NCBI GenBank assembly: GCA_050182275.1
Contig: JBFXCK010000002.1
Coordinates: 1-64,000 of the forward strand
DNA: 64,000 bases
Direction: 5' to 3'
From: JBFXCK01 sp050182275
GTDB taxonomy: Bacteria > Pseudomonadota > Alphaproteobacteria > SHNJ01
Shown piece by piece: positions 1 through 8,005 of this stretch; position 1 is the first letter of the stretch, and each line of letters opens with the position of its first letter. The notes beneath the pieces were generated by a model. The model was not told the origin of the DNA, searched no databases, and was given only the letters and a program-made list of their open reading frames with translations. A program made the position numbers and the translations under genes.

Positions 1-2
1 CG

Positions 3-395
3 AATGATTTAAAAACCAGCCGGATTGAAGCCATTATTGTGATTAACAGCCTTAATACTTATTATCCCGAGCGCGATCAAAATTTGCGCGGCGGCGATTG
101 GTTTCAAACCGATATTTTTCCGCAAGCTAAATTTATCAGTGAAAAAATTGAACGGGTGGGAGAGAATAAATATATCGCCCATGGAAAATTGACGATGCTC
201 AATCAATCCAAGCCGCTGGACTTGCCGTTTGAATTCAGCACTTTTACCGCTAATCAGGCAGCAGCCAAGGCGAAGGCGATTTTACCCCGCAAAGATTTTA
301 ATTTAGGAAAAGGCGATTGGGCCAAAAGCGATGTAATTAAAAACGAGGTGGAGGTGAATATCACCATCCACGCTCGTTTAGTAGCTGGAAAGTAA
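3..395 (+). CDS. YceI-family protein, C-terminal part (5' end outside window)
   Basis: The frame is open to the left edge, so the N-terminus lies outside the window; an internal GTG at 39 is not the real start. The visible part reads as the second half of a YceI-like lipocalin domain: a segment of the type RIEAIIVINSLNT, then a D-Q-x-L-R-G-G-D-W-F turn followed by a P-x-A-x-F strand, then alternating beta strands to the C-terminus. YceI proteins are periplasmic and bind isoprenoid lipids in an eight-stranded barrel. Any signal peptide would be in the missing part. The stop at 393-395 faces a small convergent gene one base away. The family call rests on motif pattern only. Confidence 0.65.
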   Translation, partial: NDLKTSRIEAIIVINSLNTYYPERDQNLRGGDWFQTDIFPQAKFISEKIERVGENKYIAHGKLTMLNQSKPLDLPFEFSTFTANQAAAKAKAILPRKDFNLGKGDWAKSDVIKNEVEVNITIHARLVAGK

Positions 396-396
396 A

Positions 397-690
397 TTAG
401 CGTCCACGTGCACCTTTGCACAAATCAATCAATGTTTTTCTTGTTACGCTAAGATAAATTTTATCGCTGCCATTAGGAATAAAGCGGTCGAATGCTGCTG
501 GGTTACCAGTTTGAATACAATTTATAACTGCTTCCTTAAATGCAGTGCTATTATCGCCAGGAAGATCACGTGAGATCATCCAGCAAAATGCGCCTGTATC
601 AACATTTCCTTGCGCATGGTAAGCTGCGCCTTGCGATTCAAAGTAAGCAGCGACAGGTGCACTAATACTCCGTGTGGTAGTGGCAGTCAT
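397..690 (-). CDS. hypothetical protein, 97 aa
   Basis: I do not recognise this protein. The ATG at 690 is preceded by a strong GGAGGA Shine-Dalgarno at a good distance, which makes it a real gene candidate. The product is soluble, has no signal peptide or membrane segment, starts with a Thr/Ser/Ala-rich stretch and carries two cysteines (near residues 36 and 58). It converges on the YceI-like gene with one base between the stops. No neighbour suggests a job. Confidence 0.55.
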   Translation of the reverse strand: MTATTTRSISAPVAAYFESQGAAYHAQGNVDTGAFCWMISRDLPGDNSTAFKEAVINCIQTGNPAAFDRFIPNGSDKIYLSVTRKTLIDLCKGARGR

Positions 691-926
691 AATTCGTTCC
701 TCCGTAATTTAAATGAATTTTTGATGGGGCACATCATAGCCATCTATCGCTTTTAAGCAAACAAAAAATGCTAAGAGGTTGCTCAGCCCTTCATTAGCAG
801 ACCTTGAAGGATAACACTTTCGCCACAAGTCATTGATTTTATAGAAAAAATAGGGGTTAAGTCTTTGTTCTTATATTGCCCTTTGGTATATGTAAAGGCT
901 GTCTAACCCTTTTCAGGGCGTTACCT

Positions 927-1664
927 ATGGCAAAAGCCAGAACCAAAAAATTGCTGATCGCGTTTGTGGGGATTCTTGTTCTAATCGGGGCGGGCATTAC
1001 CCTGACATTAGACGGCATTGTTAAAAACAGTATCGAACGGCTGGGCGTTCAGGCTTTGGGCGTGAAGGTCGATGTGCGGGGAGTCAGTATTTCTTTGCTG
1101 CAAGGCAAGGCGGTGGTGCGGGGTTTAACCGTTGCCAACCCGCCGCGTTTTACGGCGCCGCATGCGATCGCGGCCGATGAAATTAGTGCCGAGCTGAAAT
1201 TGGCCTCACTGTTTCACCCGGTGATTGAGATCAATGAAATTTCGGTGCAAAGCCCCGATGTTTATTATGAAATCATCCCGCAGGGCGCCAATTTAAAAAT
1301 TTTAGAAAAGAATTTGGAAAAATCCTATCCAACCAAGCAAGAGGAAGCCGCCACTTCGCGCGGCTTGACGCGGCGCGTGGTGATCCGGAATTTACACATT
1401 ATCAATCCGCAAGTGCATCCGGCCGTGTCGGTCTTGGGTGTGGCGGAAAGCCGCGTGGTCAAAGTCGCCGATATTCATTTAAAGAATTTGGGCGAGAAGG
1501 GTGATCCCATGACATCGGCCGAAGTAATGGATTTGGTTTTGGAAAGCTTGATTAAAAATGTCGGCGCCGAATTACCTCGTGGTATGATCGAGCAAGGTTT
1601 AGGCAAAGTAAAAAAAGGTATCGGAGAAATGGGTAAAGGATTACTGAACAATTTAACCAATTGA
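927..1664 (+). CDS. AsmA-like (DUF748-type) membrane-anchored protein
   Basis: This 245-residue product has a basic N-terminus and one membrane helix (about residues 9-28), then a periplasmic region typical of AsmA/DUF748 starts: an 'ALGVKVDVRGVSISLLQGK' strand pair followed by a 'GLTVANPPRF' turn and a 'PVIEINEISVQSPDV' strand. Such proteins are short relatives of the bridge-like lipid-transfer or AsmA family at the inner membrane. I chose the ATG at 927 because the basic residues plus helix start there; an upstream in-frame TTG at 876 would add 17 unrelated residues. The C-terminus is a Gly/Lys-rich amphipathic tail. The macro-domain gene starts 7 bases after its stop, so the two may be cotranscribed. 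Confidence 0.6.
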   Translation: MAKARTKKLLIAFVGILVLIGAGITLTLDGIVKNSIERLGVQALGVKVDVRGVSISLLQGKAVVRGLTVANPPRFTAPHAIAADEISAELKLASLFHPVIEINEISVQSPDVYYEIIPQGANLKILEKNLEKSYPTKQEEAATSRGLTRRVVIRNLHIINPQVHPAVSVLGVAESRVVKVADIHLKNLGEKGDPMTSAEVMDLVLESLIKNVGAELPRGMIEQGLGKVKKGIGEMGKGLLNNLTN

Positions 1665-1671
1665 TTATATC

Positions 1672-2205
1672 ATGACGACGTCCTTATCCACCCGTATTGA
1701 AATTATCCGCGGCAATATCACCGAGCAGGCGGTCGATGCAATCATCAATTCCACCAATGAGTCATTCGAGGGCCAGGGGGAAATTGAAAAAGCGATTTAT
1801 GCCGCCGCCGGCCCCGAACTTTTGGCCGAGTGCCGTCAAATCGGGGCTTGCCGTTTGGGACAGGCGGTGATTACCAAGGGCTATAAACTTCCCGCTAAGC
1901 ATGTCATTCACACGGTGGGCACGCCTTGGCGGGGCGGAACTTTTGGCGAGGAAGAAGTATTGGAAAGCTGTTATCAAAATTGCCTGAAAATCGCCCGTGC
2001 CCGTCAGTTGCAAACTATCGCTTTTTCTTCAATCGCCACCGGCAATTTGCGTTTTCCGGTCGAGCGCGCCGCTAAGGTGGCCTGGCGGGCCACGCTGAAG
2101 TTTCTGAAAACCTCGCCATTGCCGGAAAAGGTAAGCTTCATTTGCTTTACCGACGAGGTTGAAGCCTCGTACCGCGCTTTGATGTCACAGACTAAAGCCT
2201 TGTAA
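1672..2205 (+). CDS. Macro-domain protein, YmdB-like, altered active-site loop
   Basis: The 177-residue product is a single macro domain, the fold that binds ADP-ribose and in YmdB removes O-acetyl or ADP-ribosyl groups. Visible landmarks are GNITEQAVDAIIN (residues 14-26), the second Asn of the N-x-x-N motif (N29), the AxHxxG-type strand 'VIHTVGTPWRGG' and the late loop 'IATGNLRFP'. The glycine loop differs from the norm: where YmdB has GGGGVDGAI this protein has GQGEIEKAI, so the catalytic Asp aligns with Glu39 and two glycines are lost; the usual G-V-x-G-Y-P loop is G-N-L-R-F-P. It may bind a modified ligand or be catalytically weak. It follows the AsmA-like gene closely. Confidence 0.8.
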   Translation: MTTSLSTRIEIIRGNITEQAVDAIINSTNESFEGQGEIEKAIYAAAGPELLAECRQIGACRLGQAVITKGYKLPAKHVIHTVGTPWRGGTFGEEEVLESCYQNCLKIARARQLQTIAFSSIATGNLRFPVERAAKVAWRATLKFLKTSPLPEKVSFICFTDEVEASYRALMSQTKAL

Positions 2206-2304
2206 AACAATAATATTACCTGCCCCTGGCAGGTTCCCCCTTTGCTACTATATATTAAGGGTAGGCCGCTATACTGAATGGCGGAATTGGCTTTCAAATT
2301 TTGG

Positions 2305-2655
2305 ATGCGCATGACCCGTTGGTACCTTGCCCAAGACCCGCCCAAGGAAGGGGGAGAAGATCCCGGCAGCGGCGTCGTGGTTAAATCAAAGCCCAAAACC
2401 AAAAAACCATCCATGTATAAGGTGGTTATGCTGAATGATGATTATACGCCGATGGAATTTGTGGTGCATGTGTTGGAGCGGTTTTTCAATAAAACACATG
2501 AAGACGCCAGCCGGCTGATGTTGCAAGTTCACAACCGCGGCGCCGCTATATGCGGCGTGTACACTTACGAGGTTGCGGAAACCAAAATTAGCCAAGTGAT
2601 GGATTACGCTAGAGCCAATCAGCACCCGCTGCAATGCACGATGGAGAAGGAATAG
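2305..2655 (+). CDS. clpS: ATP-dependent Clp protease adaptor ClpS
   Basis: ClpS binds the N-domain of ClpA and delivers N-degron substrates to ClpAP in the cytoplasm. The conserved core is complete: the KPSMYKVVMLNDDYTPMEFV region with the N-D-D-Y-T-P-M segment that binds the N-terminal residue, the helix 'VLERFFNK', the 'MLQVHNRGAAICGVYTYEVAE' region and the terminal 'QHPLQCTMEKE'. The start is uncertain: ATGs at 2278, 2305 and 2311 are in frame and none has a clear Shine-Dalgarno; family length favours one of the later ones. clpA begins 4 bases after the stop, a classic clpS-clpA pair. Confidence 0.93.
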   Translation: MRMTRWYLAQDPPKEGGEDPGSGVVVKSKPKTKKPSMYKVVMLNDDYTPMEFVVHVLERFFNKTHEDASRLMLQVHNRGAAICGVYTYEVAETKISQVMDYARANQHPLQCTMEKE

Positions 2656-2659
2656 ATAC

Positions 2660-4963
2660 ATGTTATCCCGCAATCTAGAACGCACCCTGCACCGCGCGAT
2701 TGACGCTGCGACCGAGCGCCGTCACGAATTCGCGACCTTGGAGCATTTGCTATGGGCCTTGACCGAGGATCCTGATGCGTTGGCGGTGATCCGTTCCTGC
2801 GGCGGCGACGTGGCCCGGTTGCGCCAGGTTTTATTGGAATATTTATTGACCAACATTCCGACCATCGCCTTAACTTCCACGGCCAAGCCCACGGTTGCTT
2901 TTCAGCGTGTAATTCAGCGCGCGGTGGTGCATGTGCAATCGGCCGGCCGCGCCGAAGTGAACGGCGCCAATGTGCTGGTCGCGTTATTCAACGAACCCGA
3001 ATCGCATGCGGTCTATTATTTACAAAGCCAAGACATCACGCGCTTTGATGCGGTCAATTATTTATCGCACGGCATTGCCAAGGTGCCGGGCGCGTCCAAG
3101 GCAAAAAGCGCCCCTTCAGGCGCGGCGGAAGAAACCTCTCAAGCAGAAAAAGATTCGGCTTCCAGCGCGCTGGCGGCCTATACCGTTAATCTGAATGCCA
3201 AGGCGGCGGATGGCAAGATCGATACGCTGATCGGCCGTGCCGATGAAGTCGAGCGCACCATTCAAGTTCTATGCCGCCGCTCTAAAAATAATCCGTTATA
3301 TGTTGGCGAGGCGGGGGTTGGTAAAACGGCGATTGCCGAGGGGCTGGCCTTACGCATTATAAAAGGCGAAGTGCCGGAAGTTTTATCCAATGCGGTGATT
3401 TACGCCCTCGATATGGGCGCGTTATTGGCCGGCACGCGTTACCGCGGCGATTTTGAAGAGCGGTTGAAAGCGGTATTGGCCGAGCTGCAAAAACAGCCGC
3501 ACGGCGTTTTATTTATCGATGAAATTCATACTTTAATCGGCGCGGGCGCCACGAGTGGCGGATCGATGGATGCTTCGAACTTATTAAAACCCGCTTTGGC
3601 CAGCGGCGGTTTGCGCTGTATCGGTTCGACCACCTATAAGGAATACCGTAATTATTTTGAAAAAGACCGGGCGCTGGTGCGCCGCTTCCAAAAAATCGAT
3701 GTGGCCGAGCCTTCGGTGGAAGACGCCTTTAAAATTCTGCAAGGTATTAAAGGCTATTATGAAAAGCATCATGACGTCACTTACACCACGCCCGCGATTA
3801 AGGCGGCGGTCGAGCTTTCCGCCAAATATATCGGCGACCGCAAATTACCGGATAAGGCGATTGACGTCATTGACGAAGCGGGGGCGGCGCAGAAAATGCG
3901 TAGCGCCGAAAATCGGAAATCGATTATCGATGTCACCGACATTGAAAATATCGTCGCCAAGATAGCGCGCATTCCGCCGAAATCGGTTTCAAGCGATGAC
4001 CGCAAGGCGATGCAAAATCTGGAGGAAGATTTAAAACGCATGGTATTCGGCCAAGACCGCGCGATTGGCGCTTTGGCCAGCGCCATCAAATTGGCGCGTG
4101 CGGGCCTGCGGGAAGGCGAAAAACCGATTGGCTGTTATTTATTCTCCGGCCCGACCGGCGTTGGTAAAACCGAAGTGGCCCGTCAATTGGCGCACATTAT
4201 GGGGATTCAGCTAACCCGCTTTGACATGTCGGAATATATGGAGCGGCATTCGGTGTCGCGCCTGATTGGCGCCCCTCCCGGCTATGTCGGATTTGAACAA
4301 GGCGGCTTGCTAACCGATGCGGTTGATCAGCATCCGCATTGCGTCTTGCTGTTGGATGAAATTGAAAAGGCCCATCCCGATTTATTCAATATTCTGCTGC
4401 AGGTGATGGATCACGGTAAATTGACCGACCATAACGGTAAGACGGTTGATTTCAGGAATGTGATTTTAATTATGACCACCAATGCCGGCGCCGCCGACCT
4501 TGCCAAGCCGGGAATTGGTTTTGGAAACACCGTGCGCACCGGTGATGATGAAGAAGCGATCAAAAAAATGTTCACCCCTGAATTCCGCAACCGCTTGGAT
4601 GCAATCATCCCCTTCGCTTCTTTAAGCGAGGAAAGCGTTCTCAAAGTGGTCGACAAGTTCATTTTGCAGCTGGAAGCTCAATTGGCCGACCGCCAAGTAT
4701 CCCTCGAGCTATCTGCTGCGGCACGGCAAATCGTGGCGAAAAATGGATTTGATCCCCTTTATGGCGCCCGCCCCTTGGCCCGTTTTATCCAGGAAAAGGT
4801 CAAACAGCCTTTGGCCGAGCAATTGTTGTTTGGCGACCTGCGGGGCGGCGGCCATGTCAAAATTGACAGCGTCGATGGGAAGTTTACCTTTGATATCAAA
4901 TCTTTGCCTAATAAAGCCCCATCCGATAAAAACTCCACTAGGCCAGAAGAACTGGTTCCTTAG
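2660..4963 (+). CDS. clpA: ATP-dependent Clp protease ATP-binding subunit ClpA
   Basis: ClpA is the AAA+ unfoldase that feeds ClpP. The 767-residue length matches the family. Order: Clp N-domain (about 1-145) with the start 'MLSRNLERTLHRAID'; a Ser/Ala/Glu-rich linker (about 146-175); first AAA+ module with Walker A GEAGVGKT and Walker B 'LFIDEIHTL'; second AAA+ module with GPTGVGKT near residue 498 and 'LLLDEIEKAH'; the IGF loop that docks on ClpP in 'GIGFGN' (about residue 618); a C-terminal small domain. AAGGA lies before the ATG. It is translationally close to clpS; clpP is 8 kb away in the tig-clpP-clpX block. Confidence 0.97.
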   Translation: MLSRNLERTLHRAIDAATERRHEFATLEHLLWALTEDPDALAVIRSCGGDVARLRQVLLEYLLTNIPTIALTSTAKPTVAFQRVIQRAVVHVQSAGRAEVNGANVLVALFNEPESHAVYYLQSQDITRFDAVNYLSHGIAKVPGASKAKSAPSGAAEETSQAEKDSASSALAAYTVNLNAKAADGKIDTLIGRADEVERTIQVLCRRSKNNPLYVGEAGVGKTAIAEGLALRIIKGEVPEVLSNAVIYALDMGALLAGTRYRGDFEERLKAVLAELQKQPHGVLFIDEIHTLIGAGATSGGSMDASNLLKPALASGGLRCIGSTTYKEYRNYFEKDRALVRRFQKIDVAEPSVEDAFKILQGIKGYYEKHHDVTYTTPAIKAAVELSAKYIGDRKLPDKAIDVIDEAGAAQKMRSAENRKSIIDVTDIENIVAKIARIPPKSVSSDDRKAMQNLEEDLKRMVFGQDRAIGALASAIKLARAGLREGEKPIGCYLFSGPTGVGKTEVARQLAHIMGIQLTRFDMSEYMERHSVSRLIGAPPGYVGFEQGGLLTDAVDQHPHCVLLLDEIEKAHPDLFNILLQVMDHGKLTDHNGKTVDFRNVILIMTTNAGAADLAKPGIGFGNTVRTGDDEEAIKKMFTPEFRNRLDAIIPFASLSEESVLKVVDKFILQLEAQLADRQVSLELSAAARQIVAKNGFDPLYGARPLARFIQEKVKQPLAEQLLFGDLRGGGHVKIDSVDGKFTFDIKSLPNKAPSDKNSTRPEELVP

Positions 4964-4974
4964 GTGTGGCGCCC

Positions 4975-5015
4975 CCTTACTTCTCTGTAAGGCTGTTCAG
5001 CCATAAAATTTTTTT
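4975..5015 (+). terminator. possible terminator after clpA
   Basis: Two small stems follow the clpA stop: CCTTAC/GTAAGG and GGCT/AGCC, then an A4T7 tract at 5005-5015. The stems are short and the T tract is several bases away, so termination here is only plausible. Confidence 0.35.
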
Positions 5016-5161
5016 AAATTAGGCCACCCCATTTTACTTTTCTGGGGATAGGTAGCCATTACTCAAAGGGGAATAAGGGGAACTCGATTTTTTTCCTTTT
5101 CAATTATGATTAGCTGCGCTACAAACATATACTTAGGCAATAAAAACAAAGGCAGGCAATC

Positions 5162-7777
5162 ATGAAAAATCACCATAATAAGGGATTTGGTGTTGGTTAC
5201 GCCTTGGCCGTAATGGCTTTGGTAGCCGGCAGCAGCGTTTTAATGACTCAGCATATGAGCAGTGTCGCCCGTATGCAGGGGCGCACGCAAGAAACTTTTA
5301 ATGTGCAGCAAGCTTTGCAGCGCGCCGATGCTGAAATCAAACTAAGCATGCGCGAAGTAGTGGGGGGCATTGCTTATCCGCCCGCTTATAGCCGTCTTGA
5401 TCAAGATGGCCAAACCATCACCTGGCCGCCGGCAGGGCGTTTTGCCAGCCGTCAATCGGCCGATGGCGGGTATTTGCCGAACAATTTTGTCAATCGCGGC
5501 GATTCCCGCGGGCAATTTTTATATTGCGCTTATCGTAATAACACATCGCGGATTGATCCGACGATTGATCGTGATGGCAATCCTTTGCCGGCAAGCGATG
5601 CGCAAAACCGTATTTCTTTAAACAATGAAGCAATTGGCCGCGAACAAATCAGCGTAGCGCCGGCCTATGCGTTAATTGCGATGAACGGTGCGGGCCAATA
5701 TGGAATAGCTTGCGAAGATTTGTACCGCACCAATGAAGCGGGCGCGCAAGTGCGCCGCACCGCCGAGGAATTGAACGCTATCGCCAATGGCAGCCGTTTT
5801 ATAATCGCCACCAACGATGAGGCTTTGGCGGGAGCCGCGAATAACCGGATCAATATTTTGGCCGGCACTGCCGGCAGCACATCGTGCGACGAAACCCGTG
5901 ATAAATTGGTTTTCACCGTCGATCAAAACGGCATGACCCGTTTCATTTGCGTACCGGAAATTGCTTTCCCGGTCAGCGCGCATAACCGCGATGGCGCCGG
6001 TGAAGGGATTTTGGTTAATCCGATCGAAAATGCCGATGTCGATAAGCCGTTTGAATTCCGGCGTATTCAAGGGATTGGCAATGTCAGCGTTACCACAGCG
6101 CCCGATGGCGGGATTTTGATTCAAGGCATGTCCGGTGAAGTTAATGCCCGCAATATCGGTGCAACCGGTCAAGATATTTTGAATGTTGGCACCGATGGCG
6201 CCTTAGAGTTCCGGCGTTTGGAGGGCATCAATGGCCTTACCATTTTCCGCAGCCTAAGCGGTGAATTGATATTGGATGCCTCGGGCGCCATTGCCGGCGC
6301 TACCGAATTAGGCGTTAATATTCCTCTCACTACGGTTGCCGGCGAACAAAGCGTATTTGCGGGCAAAGTTGGCAACACTTTTCAATTCCGCAAATTGGTT
6401 GGCAATAACGGCATCAATCTAACCAACGATACCGAAGGCAGAATCGTGGTTGGCATTGGCGGAACAACGCCGGGCGAATTATTACAGCCTTTGGATTGTG
6501 ATCCCATTACGCAAAAACTGCGTTGGAACACTAGTCTTAACCCGCCGCGTTGGGAATGCGCGCTTGATCAAGCCGGCGGCGGTGGCACCATTAACAATGC
6601 AGTCAATGGCGGCGGCGGCCAGGTGCAAGTATTCCGGAACATCACCAACGGCACTTTAAACTTCCGCAGCTTAACGGCAGGGCCGGGGATTGCTTTATCT
6701 CAGACCAATGATGTGATTACCATTGGCTTAAGCGGTGCGGTCGGGGGTGTAACGGTCGGCAGCACAGGCAGCGGCGCACGTTTAGTTGCCGAGGCTAATG
6801 GCCCGCAAAGCACTCTAACTTTCCGTAGTTTGGCGGCTTTGGCCGGCGGCGGCTTGGAAGTAAGCGATGGCAGCAATGGCACAATCGCTTTTGGTTTACA
6901 AAGCTGTGCGGAAGGGCAAATCTTAGGGCGCATTGGTGGTACCTGGCAATGTCAAAACCCGCCGACAGGCGGAGGTGACGGCGTTAGCAATATTGTTTCT
7001 TGCAACAATCAGCAGACCCGTACCGCAGCATCGAATACCGCCTGTGGTAGCGCACGCCGGATTCAATTAAATACTTTTACCAACAGCCCGCCCGCGCAAA
7101 TTGCCGAACAGCTTAACACTCCTGGTTCTTGGGTGCCAGTTGGCTGCCGCGATTTGTTTGGAAACCGCATTAACACCTTTGCTTCGCAAATCTGGTGGGA
7201 TCCGGCGGCAATTTATCCGGGCGCCAGTGTAACAGGTGCTTGGCGCACCTTCGCTGATAATAGCGCCAGATTCTGCGTCGATGGCACGCTGGTAGTTGCG
7301 CAAGTGGGAGGTTCGGGCACGCCCGGCACAATGACGATCGATTCGTTTGAGCAGACCTACCACATCGATGACAACATCGAAATCGCTCCCTTACTGCCCG
7401 GCAGATCATCGGCCACATCTTGGACCGACCTTGATCAAGCCAGATGGCGTACGGATGTAAGAAACGTTCAATTACGCCCAGGTTTGTGGAAAATCGATGT
7501 CTATGGAACGACATATATATGCAGCTCGGCCGATGCTTTCCAAACCACGCGGTTGCTGTTCCATGAAGACCGGCCAGCGAACGATCCGAACCGTAAAACC
7601 GTCACACTTAAAGGCGCTAACTGCCCCGAGGGGAACGCGCCTTATAATATCTCGACTTTGGTGAGGGTGCCAGCCGATGGAAGATTCGGCGTCATGTCGG
7701 TTCCCAGTAGCACCGGCGGTAATTTACAGCGTGTTGCCAATATCCAGGGTGTGACAGCTATACGCGTCGGCGATTAA
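5162..7777 (+). CDS. Large pilin-like surface protein with FRxL beta-repeats, copy 1
   Basis: The 871-residue product is not one I can name. The N-terminus has a short basic leader ending K-G, then a hydrophobic helix (about residues 9-30) and an Ala/Gln-rich helix 'QQALQRADAEIK', a layout like type IV pilus accessory pilins of the PilX kind, but without Glu at position +5. Five repeats of the form [LF]xFRxL-x-G-x-x-G-[LI] followed by an I-x-[IV] strand lie near residues 297, 347, 406, 499 and 552; they resemble tail-fibre shaft repeats. Three cysteine-bracketed hairpins (near 242, 446 and 581) separate blocks. The last about 260 residues form a domain with six cysteines, almost the same in the next gene. 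An extracellular fibre or adhesin is an inference. It is closed by a strong terminator, so it is probably monocistronic. Confidence 0.75.
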   Translation: MKNHHNKGFGVGYALAVMALVAGSSVLMTQHMSSVARMQGRTQETFNVQQALQRADAEIKLSMREVVGGIAYPPAYSRLDQDGQTITWPPAGRFASRQSADGGYLPNNFVNRGDSRGQFLYCAYRNNTSRIDPTIDRDGNPLPASDAQNRISLNNEAIGREQISVAPAYALIAMNGAGQYGIACEDLYRTNEAGAQVRRTAEELNAIANGSRFIIATNDEALAGAANNRINILAGTAGSTSCDETRDKLVFTVDQNGMTRFICVPEIAFPVSAHNRDGAGEGILVNPIENADVDKPFEFRRIQGIGNVSVTTAPDGGILIQGMSGEVNARNIGATGQDILNVGTDGALEFRRLEGINGLTIFRSLSGELILDASGAIAGATELGVNIPLTTVAGEQSVFAGKVGNTFQFRKLVGNNGINLTNDTEGRIVVGIGGTTPGELLQPLDCDPITQKLRWNTSLNPPRWECALDQAGGGGTINNAVNGGGGQVQVFRNITNGTLNFRSLTAGPGIALSQTNDVITIGLSGAVGGVTVGSTGSGARLVAEANGPQSTLTFRSLAALAGGGLEVSDGSNGTIAFGLQSCAEGQILGRIGGTWQCQNPPTGGGDGVSNIVSCNNQQTRTAASNTACGSARRIQLNTFTNSPPAQIAEQLNTPGSWVPVGCRDLFGNRINTFASQIWWDPAAIYPGASVTGAWRTFADNSARFCVDGTLVVAQVGGSGTPGTMTIDSFEQTYHIDDNIEIAPLLPGRSSATSWTDLDQARWRTDVRNVQLRPGLWKIDVYGTTYICSSADAFQTTRLLFHEDRPANDPNRKTVTLKGANCPEGNAPYNISTLVRVPADGRFGVMSVPSSTGGNLQRVANIQGVTAIRVGD

Positions 7778-7803
7778 GCCCTTATCTAACTCTGTTCTTT
7801 ATA

Positions 7804-7835
7804 AAAGGGGCGCTTTTTTAAGTGCCCCTTTTTTT
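7804..7835 (+). terminator. rho-independent terminator
   Basis: A 12-bp stem (AAAGGGGCGCTT paired with AAGTGCCCCTTT, one G-T pair) with a 4-base loop is followed by a run of T. It sits 27 bases after the first pilin-like gene. Confidence 0.9.
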
Positions 7836-8005
7836 GCCCATTTTTGGCGGGTCTTGGCAGGAAAATTAACCTTTCCTCAATAATTGTCATTAATCTGTAA
7901 CATTAGTCCTGTATTGTAAAAGATGACAAGTGGTTGTAATATAATCACGATTATGTTATTAAACTTATTAAGTATCTGATTTACAACGAATATATAGGAC
8001 GGGCC

